From the NCBI RefSeq assembly GCF_000718025.1, contig NZ_JODS01000007.1, forward strand, positions 186,001 to 250,000: DNA of 64,000 nucleotides, read 5' to 3'. The notes under the pieces were generated by a model, which worked only from the letters and a program-made list of their open reading frames with translations, was not told where the DNA came from and searched no databases. The stretch's first letter is position 1. Every line of letters begins with the position of its first letter. Shown in pieces: positions 52,001-59,366 of the stretch. The stretch comes from Kitasatospora purpeofusca. Lineage in GTDB: Bacteria; Actinomycetota; Actinomycetes; Streptomycetales; Streptomycetaceae. The position numbers and the translations under genes were made by a program.

Positions 52001-53974
52001 CTTGCCGTCCGAGGACGAGCCGAAGGCCCGCAGGGTGGCCAGCACCCGGTCGCCGTCCCGGCGCGCCCGGCTGAGCCGCTTGAGCACGACGGTCGCGGCG
52101 CCGTCCGAGAACAGCACCCCGTCGCTGTCCTTGTCGAGCGAACGGACCTCGCCGCTCACCGACAGGCCGTTGAGCTTGGCGAACAGGATCGACCCGCGCG
52201 GGCCCACGGCGAACGAGCCGCTGCAGACCGCGATGTCGTGCCGGCCCTCCAGCAGGCCCTTGAGGCCCAGGTCCACCGCGTAGAGCGAGGAGGAGCAGGC
52301 GGTGTCCACGAGCAGCAGCTCCGCGGAGTCCGGCAGCACGTCGCGCATCGCGTTGAGCCCGACCCGGTGCGGGAAGAAGTGCAGCGGCTCGGGGCCGCTG
52401 CGCGGGTAGTGCCCGGCCAGCCGCCGCTCGACGGTGGCCAGCGCGGCGGCGCGGTCCGCCCCGGACAGGCCGAGACCGTCCAGGATGGGCGCGATCCGGC
52501 CGAGCACACCGGCCCGGACGGTCGCCTCCTCCAGGTGCTGGCTGCCGTCGGCGGTGTAGCCGACCAGGAAGGAGCAGCGGTCCTCCGGGGTGTGCCGGAC
52601 GCCCTCCATCGCCTGGAGCAGCGAGTGGCGCAGCCAGAGCGTGGTGGACTCCACCGCGTTCGGGTCGGTCCCCGCCTCGGCCAGCTCGCGGGCCAGCTGC
52701 GGGTGCGGCACGAAGTCGGTGATGAAGGCCGAGCGCTTGGAGTAGGTCTTGTCCTCGTCGCGCTTGTCGGAGGAGTGGAACTTGTCGTTGTCCCACCGGT
52801 CGGCGGGGATCTCGACGAAGCGGTCGGCGCCGTTCATGAGCTCGTGCCAGTACTCGTCGAGGTCGTTGGCGCCGGGCACCACGATGCCCATGCCGACGAT
52901 GGCGATCTCGTCGTCCTCGTCGAACGCCTCCTCCTCGACCTCCGCCTGCGCGGCCACTGCGGCCACCGGGGCCGGGGCCACCGGGGCGGGCGTGGTGGGC
53001 ACGGCCTGCACGACCGGTGCCTGACGCGGGGTCACCGCGGCCTGCACGGCGGCGGTGACGGGCGCGGCGACGGGGGCGGCCACGGGGGCGCCCGGCGCGT
53101 TCGCCGTGACCCCCACCGCCTTGTCCCGCTCCTCCGCAGACTCCCCGACCGGGACGGTCGGCGGCACCGGCTCCACCAGCGCGCGCGGCGGCGAGAGCAG
53201 CGCCTGCCCGGTGGACAGTCCGCCGTCCGCCAGGATCACCTGGCCGGTGATCCAGCTCGACCGCGGCGAGGCCAGGAAGGCCACCACCTCGGCCAGCTCC
53301 TCCGGGTGGCCGAGCCGCCCCATCGGAGTGGCCTCGATCGTCGCCCGCTGCATCCGCTCGGCGTCCGGGAAGAGGTCCACGACCTCGCTGTAGAGCATGC
53401 CGGCGGCGGCCGTGTTGACCCTGATCCCGTCCCGGGCGTAGTCGACGGCCAGGTAGCGGGTCATCGCCTCCACGGCGGCCTTGGCCGGCCCGCAGGCCAG
53501 GTAGTTGGCCATGACGAACTGGCCGCCGCCCAGCGTGGAGAGGTTGACGATGCTGCCCCCGCCCCGCCGCGCCATCAGCGCGGCGGCGCGCTGGGCGCAC
53601 GCGAGGCCGCCCTTGAGGTTGGTGTTGAGGGCCCGGTCGATCAGCTGGTCGGTGACCTCGCCGCCCGGCACCAGGGCACCGTTGGCGGCGTTGTTGACCA
53701 GGATGTCGAGGCCGCCGAAGCGCTCCTCGATCTCGTCGAACATCCGGTCCACCTGGCCCCGGACGGCGACCGAAGCCCGGATGACGTGCGCCTGGCCGCC
53801 GGCCCGCTCGATCTCCTCGGCGGTCTCCCGGGCGGGCCCGGGCGAGTGCAGGTGGTTGATGACGACGAGCGCGCCGTCGGCGGCGAGACGCTTGGCGATG
53901 ACCTTGCCGACGTTCCGCGCCCCTCCGGTGACCAGGGCGATCTTTCCCCGCAGTTCCTGGGACACCTCGCTCAC
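46034..53974 (-). CDS. megasynthase: FabL-like ER - KS - CLF-like - KR - DH - P450
   Basis: A 2646-residue fusion. Residues 1-260: SDR with TGGARNVGK and Tyr158-x6-Lys165, the FabI/FabL enoyl-reductase spacing. 355-812: KS with Cys560 (VDTACSSS), His694 and His734. 835-1080: second KS fold in which the Cys position is Phe1013 (VDTGFTST), so CLF-like. About 1190-1720: KR with VGGGRGITAE, Ser1619 and Tyr1632. 1760-2070: DH with His1792/1793 (RHHKVGDAPTLPG) and Asp1971 (LLDGLART). 2200-2646: P450 with MAGHETT, ExxR in ETLRLHPP and heme Cys2592 (FGGGQRKCIG). There is no AT and no carrier protein; these are on the next-door AT-ACP. The organisation recalls PUFA synthases, but the ER and P450 positions are unusual. 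Its ATG overlaps the AT-ACP stop. Confidence 0.93.
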   Translation of the reverse strand: MSEVSQELRGKIALVTGGARNVGKVIAKRLAADGALVVINHLHSPGPARETAEEIERAGGQAHVIRASVAVRGQVDRMFDEIEERFGGLDILVNNAANGALVPGGEVTDQLIDRALNTNLKGGLACAQRAAALMARRGGGSIVNLSTLGGGQFVMANYLACGPAKAAVEAMTRYLAVDYARDGIRVNTAAAGMLYSEVVDLFPDAERMQRATIEATPMGRLGHPEELAEVVAFLASPRSSWITGQVILADGGLSTGQALLSPPRALVEPVPPTVPVGESAEERDKAVGVTANAPGAPVAAPVAAPVTAAVQAAVTPRQAPVVQAVPTTPAPVAPAPVAAVAAQAEVEEEAFDEDDEIAIVGMGIVVPGANDLDEYWHELMNGADRFVEIPADRWDNDKFHSSDKRDEDKTYSKRSAFITDFVPHPQLARELAEAGTDPNAVESTTLWLRHSLLQAMEGVRHTPEDRCSFLVGYTADGSQHLEEATVRAGVLGRIAPILDGLGLSGADRAAALATVERRLAGHYPRSGPEPLHFFPHRVGLNAMRDVLPDSAELLLVDTACSSSLYAVDLGLKGLLEGRHDIAVCSGSFAVGPRGSILFAKLNGLSVSGEVRSLDKDSDGVLFSDGAATVVLKRLSRARRDGDRVLATLRAFGSSSDGKGKAIYAPSAAGQKLAIRRALDRPGMDDVRPDWIVAHATGTPAGDLAEFTTLRETLGGHEPGRAPVVVTSNKSVIGHTGWAAGVASLIEVVLGFRHDVIPPQHRFTETPADFAIGGSNLVVPTEAVPWPRGARRRTAAVSGFGFGGTNAHLVVQEPPAAPKAPSGLPLPARAEQAKPQRIAIVARTAHVPGTETADELATWLGRTGPEDVSFGDTYPLPSFKQVRMPPGMMRGIDRCQLMILKCAHRLRDSLGAFWEDNSETTGVVLGHLGATRNATLYALRCYLDDLTIALKADASLASAPWLPEALELLRTEVRRLVPPSNEDSFPGMMPNVIPARVANYFDLKGLNMTVDTGFTSTLSAIDVAIRYLRQGELTMALVGGINGNSTDEVRQLLDEALDGGSVLAEGAFLFALVTEETAAAAGLEVLGYLDTPLAEAESAGEPAGAQAAASLAGSAEGSVPTVECGAVRPGREVCYLGAEGAIGILQVLAEEPVRRDALVVCRGENGAPDLSVRVSAPLSAAVPAPEADLHVPSAFYDERLYDDRHPLVVSRHVPGLTETPGEPVRAELPFWPAEPTVVLTDRPETVTAAGAPAGTLVLSTVPGGPGVRHVPDAEALAGLLDEADPRRLIRHIRVVTDLSGADTAGPAEAEALSALHELVFLTVQQRHEALAAEAGGASCVGLFLGAMTDRTPHPFTGMFTGLFKVIHLEYAPHCLTYALITGTREAATGVAQAERESAFRRGVPSAFHDGGRRLTVTLAEEPGELLPPGEATLGPDSVVVAVGGGRGITAELLAEVARHFRPRVYVLGSNPVDSHPAEYLELDDEAFAKGRADYIRKQLALRTGRNPAQLNRAYERIGQARVIRANLRRIAEHSGAGAVHYVPCDVTDRDQVTAAMDRIHAEAGRIDLLVNAAGLNRSAPIATKSLAEFRQVRDLKVLGYFNLKHALRGRLPRAWCNFGSLLGMTGQVGEADYASGNDFLGAAATYHQQVQGIHEFTVGWTLWGEVGLGANELTKAYFEKSGLYSAMSTAEGVHHFVRELNLAKPSPYTVHLGDAERRAVDRLLPGFLNPGAPRGGSDSAVPQEPVRPERPAAAGPVEPETLPFYLGEVVERGTDSVTFERVFDLERDDYLRHHKVGDAPTLPGTFVTEIAFEAASWLVPDLKVYAFEDLRFHHFLKVRESDRAGLRKRIRAELVERRADLGQAVVAVRITHDVVAPNGTVLVKDRLHFEVRVLLAGDLPDAPHWKAWHPAAETPVPDPYHSPGSPVLLTDLFVSTTDTRLHPDGKRATYNLELPLDHRVFGSFGIPVVLLDGLARTGVLALVDGDLIPLAAPLGIGRIDVYEHGGDSHVAARYGRVDLYAVLPGAEADGRNAGSGNRFVAVRPDGRILIQMKDLDWTLMGYLDRSTGKFVTPEEVAEAAVARAVGSGTGAAEPEAVEPEAVDPGVADPEPSDPVVAPAEASEVVTAMGKAEAGAAGGPTPAATDPQYATSRKAGTDVTASKENGGEPAPEPGTAVATVVAAPERRPARRPAPAVARLARPAPGPRGLKTVPGNLRKFQRNAPALFTELSRAYGDMVRLPLGYFTVHLNYHPDNIKYVLQDNNQNYIRGKGYDAFKIFMGMGLLTLDGEEWKQHRRVVNPLFHKTAIDNMATTMTDSTALVLDRWEQAGSDKAGLDVVPEMMDLTLGALGKVMFDTDLHPLSDRVGPAMVTSIEAMVFRGTLNQLTPEFVPIPYNRRIRQARKVMYDVVDGIVEAHRDGRHEGLTDLVSLLLQARDESGGEWTRQQVRDEIMTVFMAGHETTGTGLAWALYELAKDPEAQERLHEEVEQVLGGRTPTIEDLPKLPYAKMVTDETLRLHPPIWVYPRDAVAEDDVNGWHVPAGGSVFMVPYVTHRHPDYWVDPERFDPERFTEQNRAQQPRYAYFPFGGGQRKCIGNQMALVQTHLTLAMVAQRFRLRLVPDHPLTLGTLVSFRPVDGIRLVVEPRKR

Positions 53975-55458
53975 ACCGATCCGCCCGAGGCGATGATCAG
54001 GTCAGCGATCTTGCCCAGGGTGTTGTAGGCGGCCGGACGCACGTCGGACGGCCGGGGCGGCAGCTCGTAGCGGTTGCCGACGCGCACCAGCAGCTCCGTC
54101 TGCTTCACCGAGTCGACACCGAGCTCGGCCTCCAGGTCGGTGGCCTCCTCGAAGACCTCGGCCGGGTACTCCAGCGCCTCGGCGTAGATGTCGGCGAGCT
54201 GGCGGACCAGGGTGTCCCGGTCCACGACCGCGACACTCCCGTTCGCGCTGCCGTTGAGGCTCCCGTTCGCGCTGCCGTTCGCGCTCCCGTTGAGGCTCGC
54301 GCCGACGCTCGGCTCCTCCTCCTTCGCGCCCAGGTAGGTCAGGTAGGCCTCGCGGGCGAACGCCCGGACCTCGACACCCCGACCGTTCCAGAACGCCTCG
54401 AAGTCCTCGGCCGGCACGTCGGACAGCAGCGCCGCCCGCAGCTGGTCCGCCGAGGAGCCGCCCGCACCCGCGGCGACCGCACCCACGGAGGCCAGCCGGT
54501 CGAGCGCCTGCCGCAGCACGGCGGCGCCCCCCGCCTCCGGCAGCAGGGTCGGCACGGTGGTGACCGGCGACTCCACGATGCGGCCGGTGATCCGGCTCAG
54601 CGCGTCCAGAGCGCCGCTCTCGACGAACACCGACACCCCGGTGCCCGCCAGCTCGCGCACGGTGTCGCCGAAGCGCACCCGGGCGGTGAAGTGCCCGGCC
54701 AGCAGCTCGGTCAGCCGGTCCCCGTCCTCGTAGGCCCGGCCGATGATCGGCGAGTGCACGGTGGTCTCCAGCGGACGCTGGCGGATGTCCGCGATCCGCG
54801 CGGCGAACTTCTCCGCCGCCGGGCCGAGCAACGGGCTGTGGAAGGCGTACGGCGACTTGAGCCGGGCGAAGTCGATCTTCAGCACGGCGGCCAGCCGGCC
54901 GATCGTGTCCAGCGTCTCGGCCCGGCCGGACAGCACGGTCTGGCCCGCGTGGTTCTCCACCGCGATTCCGGTCAGCGGGTCACCGACCAGGTCGACGAGG
55001 CGCTGCGCCCGGTCGGCGTCGGTGCCGATGGCGGCCATGTAGGCGTCGCCCAGACCGGCCTCGCGCAGCGCGATGCTCCGGTGGCAGACGATCTCGGCGC
55101 CCTCGGCGGGCGTGAACGCGCCCGCCGCGACCAGCGCGGCGATCTCGCCGAGGCTGTGGCCGATCAGAACGTTCGGGCGCAGACCGCGGGCCCGCAGCAC
55201 CGCGTAGGTGGCGGTGGACACCGCGTAGATGGCCAGCTGCAGCGCCTCCGGGGCCTCCCGGAGCAGCTGCTCGGTGTCCGGCGTCCGCGTCGCGAACAGC
55301 TGGTCCACCGCACGGTCGCCGAGCAGCGGACGGGCGGCGTCACCGATCTCGGCGAGGACCGGTCCGACCTCGGGGAACTCGTCCCGCAGGTCGGCGAGGG
55401 CACGGCCGTAGAACGCACCCTGCCCCGGAAAGAGGACGGCAATCGAAGTTTCAGGCAT
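53971..55458 (-). CDS. AT-ACP didomain protein
   Basis: A 495-residue subunit. The N-terminal AT has VLFPGQGAFYGRAL, the active-site GHSLGEIAALV (Ser102) and a Y-A-F-H-S motif close to the malonyl-type HAFH. A flexible Ser/Asn/Gly repeat linker (SLNGSANGSANGS) leads to a single ACP whose phosphopantetheine Ser450 lies in ELGVDSVKQTELL, similar to the DSxK motif of PUFA-synthase carriers. It supplies malonyl units and tethers the chain for the KS-CLF protein. The ATG at 55458 has GGGGGAAG upstream. It is the first gene of block 2, coupled to the megasynthase by a 4-bp overlap. Confidence 0.92.
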   Translation of the reverse strand: MPETSIAVLFPGQGAFYGRALADLRDEFPEVGPVLAEIGDAARPLLGDRAVDQLFATRTPDTEQLLREAPEALQLAIYAVSTATYAVLRARGLRPNVLIGHSLGEIAALVAAGAFTPAEGAEIVCHRSIALREAGLGDAYMAAIGTDADRAQRLVDLVGDPLTGIAVENHAGQTVLSGRAETLDTIGRLAAVLKIDFARLKSPYAFHSPLLGPAAEKFAARIADIRQRPLETTVHSPIIGRAYEDGDRLTELLAGHFTARVRFGDTVRELAGTGVSVFVESGALDALSRITGRIVESPVTTVPTLLPEAGGAAVLRQALDRLASVGAVAAGAGGSSADQLRAALLSDVPAEDFEAFWNGRGVEVRAFAREAYLTYLGAKEEEPSVGASLNGSANGSANGSLNGSANGSVAVVDRDTLVRQLADIYAEALEYPAEVFEEATDLEAELGVDSVKQTELLVRVGNRYELPPRPSDVRPAAYNTLGKIADLIIASGGSV

Positions 55459-56308
55459 GACGCACACTTCCCCCATAATCATTTGCGTGATCAGCTGCAC
55501 CGGCGGATCGCGCCGCATTTCCTTGACCGATGAGACCGTATTCATGCCCCAACACTCGAGAGAGGCGATTCCGGTTAATCTTCGGTTAACTCGCGAGCGC
55601 GATCGCAGCCGAATTCGATGCCTGCGGACACGGCATTGGCGACGCCATTGTCCGGAAATGCATCAGGAGGTCCGGCTCGGCGGCGCACCCCGACGGCGCG
55701 CGAAACAGCCGAGCAACTGGCCTGCAACAGAACGCCGTTGGAGTCCGTCGACCCCGCACGACGTCAGGCGGTCGTCACCGCCCCAGCTGCTGCCCACCAG
55801 TCGAACAAGTGGAATGGCAGACTTCGCTTCCGCAATTGTCAGCCACTGCCACATTCACGTTCATCTTCCCCCGTACCGCTGCGTGCCGAAGCACACCGGC
55901 TCATACTCGTTTCACCCTAGGAATCTGTCTGACGACAAGTCAAGCACTTTCTTTCGCGACCGGTCGGTAACATTCCTGACCTGCACCGAAGCCCCGTGCC
56001 GACTTCGTCACAACGCCAATTTCGCCAGGCCATGTCAAGTTGTGCGCCACGAAAAAGCGCGAAACAGAAACGCTTCTGCCGGTACTTCCGGAAGCGGTTC
56101 CCGAAGCCCCCCGACAACCTCCCCGACCCCCCGCCCAATCGACGCACACCCCGCCCACCCCCATGCGCCCCCACGCCGGTTCGTGCGCCCACCTCCCACG
56201 CCCCCACCCCCGCCGGTCGGCCCGGCCCGCCTCCCACTCTCGGCTTTACTGACAGAACGTCAATATCGGTTCCGCCGAACGCCCCCGACGACAGGAACGA
56301 GCATTCCC
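55459..56308. other. 850-bp intergenic region between block 2 and the DUF89 gene
   Basis: No gene is supported. The DNA is less GC-rich than its surroundings. It should hold the divergent promoters of block 2 and the DUF89 gene. The only organised signal seen is a heptamer direct repeat at 55572-55589. Confidence 0.6.
55572..55589 (-). promoter_or_regulatory. SARP-like direct repeat upstream of AT-ACP
   Basis: Two perfect heptamers CGGTTAA (55572-55578 and 55583-55589) separated by TCTT, an 11-bp period. Streptomyces antibiotic regulatory proteins bind heptamer direct repeats with 4-bp spacers near the -35 region. The site is about 115 bp before the AT-ACP start. No SARP gene lies in the window. 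Confidence 0.5.
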
Positions 56309-57457
56309 GTGCCGACCGCCCCCGTGATCCGCAGCGACACCCCCGGCTCCTTCGCCCGGAGCGTGTTCCACGAGCGCCACCCGAAGCTCGTCCAACAGGT
56401 CCTCGACGCGCTCCCCTACGGCCCCGCCCAGCGGGCGGCGGTCGAGCGCCTCCTTGTGGAAAGCACCACCGGCGTCCTGGAGCCGCTGGGCGAGGACGCT
56501 CCGGACTCGGCACAGTGGCTGGAGTGGGGCGAGGATCTGTGGGGCAGGCCCTGGGGCAAGGCACCGTTCCTGTGGGCGGAGAGCTACTTCTACCGCCGGC
56601 TGCTCGACGCCGTCGGCTACTTCCGGCCCGGCGCGTGGCAGGGCGTCGACCCGTTCGCACCGTTCAAGAACGCCGAGCTCGCCGGACCGGCGGTGGACGA
56701 CGAGCTCGCCGCGCTGAACGACCTCGACGGCCTGCCCGAGGCACGCCGGGCGCAGGCATTGCTGCTGTCCGCCCTCTGGGGCAACCGCGCGGACCTCAGC
56801 TTCCAGCTCACCGCGGAAGCCGACGGCCAGACCGCGTCCGACCTCCTCGCCGACGACAGCACCACACTCTGGACGCAACTGGAACGTGCGAGGGGCGGGC
56901 GAATCTGCGTCGTCGCGGACAACGCCGGCCGGGAACTGCTGCCGGACCTCGTCCTGATCGACCACCTCCTGACCCGCGGCCTCGCGGCGCAGGTCGTCCT
57001 CCACGTGAAGCCGCAGCCGTACTACGTGTCGGACGCGACGACCACCGACGTCCTCGCCTCGGTCGAGCGCCTGCGCACCGCGGAAGTCGGCGGCCGGCTA
57101 TGGCGAGCGATGACCGACGGCGCCCTCGTGGTCCACACCCACCCCTTCTTCTGCGCCCCGCTGCCGTTCCACGACATGCCCGCCGACCTCCGGACCGAAT
57201 TCACCGGCGCAGCAATGACGATCCTCAAGGGCGACCTCAACTACCGCCGCCTGGTCGGCGACCGCCTCCACCCGCCGACAACCCCCTTCGCCGACGTGAC
57301 GGATCACTTCCCGACCCCCGTCGCCGCCCTACGAACCCTGAAGTCCGACGTGATCGTCGGCCTCGACACCAAATCCGTCGCCCGGCTCGACCACAGCGAA
57401 CCCGCATGGCGCACGAACGGCCACCACGCCGTCATCCAGGTCGCCACACCCCAATAA
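56309..57457 (+). CDS. DUF89/ARMT1-type damage-control phosphatase-like protein
   Basis: A 382-residue protein. ICVVADNAGRELLPDLVLIDHLL supplies the metal-binding Asp-Asn of DUF89; VVLHVKPQPYYVSDATTTD and ILKGDLNYRRLVGDR (the G-D-x-N-Y motif) complete the family core. DUF89 enzymes hydrolyse damaged phosphometabolites; the ARMT1 subgroup is the closest match. Some homologues lie in biosynthetic clusters, but a function here is unknown. The GTG at 56309 begins VPTAPVIRSDTPGSF; AGGA lies 12 bp upstream, slightly far. It ends 32 bp before the tRNA-side terminator. Confidence 0.85.
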   Translation: MPTAPVIRSDTPGSFARSVFHERHPKLVQQVLDALPYGPAQRAAVERLLVESTTGVLEPLGEDAPDSAQWLEWGEDLWGRPWGKAPFLWAESYFYRRLLDAVGYFRPGAWQGVDPFAPFKNAELAGPAVDDELAALNDLDGLPEARRAQALLLSALWGNRADLSFQLTAEADGQTASDLLADDSTTLWTQLERARGGRICVVADNAGRELLPDLVLIDHLLTRGLAAQVVLHVKPQPYYVSDATTTDVLASVERLRTAEVGGRLWRAMTDGALVVHTHPFFCAPLPFHDMPADLRTEFTGAAMTILKGDLNYRRLVGDRLHPPTTPFADVTDHFPTPVAALRTLKSDVIVGLDTKSVARLDHSEPAWRTNGHHAVIQVATPQ

Positions 57458-57488
57458 CGACGCCTGCCCACGCCCCGAGAATAGGCAA

Positions 57489-57523
57489 AAGCCCCAGGTC
57501 ACGGCGAGTGAGTCCTGGGGCTT
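57489..57523. terminator. terminator of the tRNA-Thr locus
   Basis: AAGCCCCAGG pairs with CCTGGGGCTT across a 15-base loop, seven bases past the tRNA 3' end on the minus strand. It is the expected native tRNA terminator and also serves the DUF89 gene. Confidence 0.8.
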
Positions 57524-57529
57524 CTACAG

Positions 57530-57571
57530 AGCCGCCTGCGGGATTCGAACCCGCGACCTACGCATCACGAG
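57530..57571 (-). tRNA. tRNA-Thr(CGT) 3' half, truncated: candidate att site
   Basis: Read on the minus strand this is anticodon loop CTCGTGA (anticodon CGT), stem TGCGT, variable AGGTC, T-arm GCGGGTTCGAATCCCGC, acceptor AGGCGGC and discriminator T. The 5' half is absent: the bases before the loop (CTCCCGGG) cannot pair with TGCGT. The native terminator follows. This is what remains at the outer junction when an element integrates at the anticodon loop and carries its own 3' tRNA copy. The complete gene should lie at the other junction, right of the window. Confidence 0.8.
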
Positions 57572-57763
57572 CCCGGGAGTGATCATGATGGCTACTGCCA
57601 GCACCGGCCACTTGGTGATGAACCCGCAGGTCAGGACGTTGCGCCGTGATCCACGATCCTGCCCGAACCGGCACATGCTGCCCCGTCCGCTCACGCATCG
57701 CTCACGCAGATCCAGGCCCTCCGCTCAGTCTGAGCGTCACATCTGGGGGCCAGGCCCACTCCC
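57572..57763. other. 192-bp island edge without a recognisable gene
   Basis: Directly inside the candidate att site. No integrase, excisionase or RNA gene is visible. Confidence 0.5.
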
Positions 57764-58495
57764 TCAGACAGCATCGGTTACGTCGTCCCCAGTCGATTGC
57801 ATGCCCTTCTGCGGGACGATCCGCCCAGTCCCGGCGCCAAGGCGCTCTGTCCCATCCGACGTCCACGCCGATGACGGTGGCCGCACCCGTCCGCCGTGGC
57901 GACCGAGGGGATCAAGCCCAGCACGTCGGCCATGCCACCGGTCGACTTCGACGGTGCCGGCGCCTGGCCGCCACACCGGCGCGGGTGCCGACGGCCAGTC
58001 TGGTGCCTCGGGGCGTGCGGCCTGGAACGCAGCTTCACCCATGCCGTGGTTCACGCCACCGCAGACGCAGTCGCACTGCGTGTCCGGTGAAGCCGCTGCG
58101 CAACTCGGCGAGCCGCACCAGGGTGGGCCATTGCTGCCCGGATGGTGTCGGCACAGTCTGGGCGAACACGGGGTCCGCAGGTACCAGTCGAGACATCCAA
58201 CTGCGCCCGTCAGCTCGCGATCCAGGACCGCCAGCATGATGGGTACGACGTCCTCCAGCATGGTGACGGCACTCCAGTAAGCCACTGGTGGCCCACTGCT
58301 GATGATGGATTCTCGGTAACCGGAGGCGAAGGTCCGCGCCACCGCGTGGTCGCTGATCGCGCAGAGGTCCACACTTAGCCCCAAGGGGCGGAAGTCGCCG
58401 ATCACCCACGAGTCGTCGGACATGTGAGCCCACCGACTGCCCGTAGTGCTGCACTCGAATGCACCACCGCGGATCTCATCCCACTCGCGGACCAT
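57764..58495 (-). CDS. hypothetical protein with C-x-C-x-C-G-G-x-N-H-G motif, C-terminus uncertain
   Basis: About 243 residues from the ATG at 58495 (MVREWDEIRGG). Codons from 58495 to about 58050 have strong GC bias in third positions, which supports coding. Visible are SDDSWVIGDFRPLGLSVDLCA, VAYWSAVTMLEDVVPIMLAVLD and a Cys/His-rich LCRHHPGSNGPPWCG and CDCVCGGVNHGMG, probably metal-binding. After about 58040 the frame becomes Arg/Pro-rich and less convincing, so a frameshift or earlier end is possible. In-frame sequence also continues upstream of the ATG. No family is recognised. Confidence 0.45.
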   Translation of the reverse strand: MVREWDEIRGGAFECSTTGSRWAHMSDDSWVIGDFRPLGLSVDLCAISDHAVARTFASGYRESIISSGPPVAYWSAVTMLEDVVPIMLAVLDRELTGAVGCLDWYLRTPCSPRLCRHHPGSNGPPWCGSPSCAAASPDTQCDCVCGGVNHGMGEAAFQAARPEAPDWPSAPAPVWRPGAGTVEVDRWHGRRAGLDPLGRHGGRVRPPSSAWTSDGTERLGAGTGRIVPQKGMQSTGDDVTDAV

Positions 58496-59366
58496 ACCGA
58501 TGAGGACGGCCTTCGTTTCACGGCCGTCTGCGAGCCGCCGTTGGTTGGCAGGTGCCTTGGCGAGAACAGCACTGAGCGCATCCTCGGTTCGCTGGGCGCT
58601 CGTCCGCCCGGAACCCGCTTTGCCGCGTGATGACCTCAACCAGCACCTCTCGTGGAGCGAGTGAAACGCCGGACAAGCTCGATCATGCTCACTGGCCGAA
58701 GCCCGCAAACTGCGCTCCGGCTTGACGCCAGGCGGCCGTGCGACGCGCCTTAACGCCGAACTACGAACGCCGGAACCAGCAAAGAGGTCGAGCAGGCGAT
58801 CGGCGCCGCGACGGTGTCACTGATCGCCTGGCTCTGGTCGCGTCGGCGCCAGTGACGACAGCAAATCGTTAGCGCCGTCGTCGAGCGCGTTTGGTCCCCC
58901 TCGCCGCCGACGAGGACCAGTGCATCTCTTGTATCTCCGACAGGGGATGGGGGCCGCTTCCCGCTCCGTCCGACGGACCGGCTTCCAACCGGGCGGTCCT
59001 CCGGCGGGACTTTGGCCTCCCCCAGCCCGCCAGGAACCCGTCGGCGCCGCGCAGGCGACCACGCCGTCAAGATCACGGCGCCGGATCCAGCGTTGGGGCC
59101 AGCTTGCTCTCGAATGAGCGAGACAGTCGTGATGATCTCTGGTTCGACTTCGGCGATGCCCCTGGCTGCGCGGACTGGTACCGGGCGGATAGGGCATCGC
59201 TTCGACACTGTCGCACCAGTCGCCTTCGCGACGTAGACCCTATCGGACGAGCAGTCACCGATCTTGAGCGATACTCGATGAGCCTGACTGTTCAAGAAAC
59301 TGGCACACCTTCATGTCTGCTCTGGCATACTCCTCGCGTCATGATCGATAGCGCGGGGGTGCGGAA
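58496..59366. other. 871-bp stretch without a supported gene in the island
   Basis: Reading frames here lack a natural composition and ribosome sites. The lower GC and fragmentary frames fit degraded accessory DNA. The promoter of the restriction-modification gene should lie near 59250-59350, where AT content rises. Confidence 0.5.

Noticed and set aside
46004..54028. A long plus-strand frame opposite the ER-KS-CLF-KR-DH-P450 gene
   Set aside because: Same shadow effect; low-complexity composition and no ribosome site, whereas the minus strand encodes complete enzyme domains.
58750..59295. A 181-residue frame on the minus strand of the island
   Set aside because: Composition is unlike a natural protein, no ribosome site is present, and codon bias is absent.
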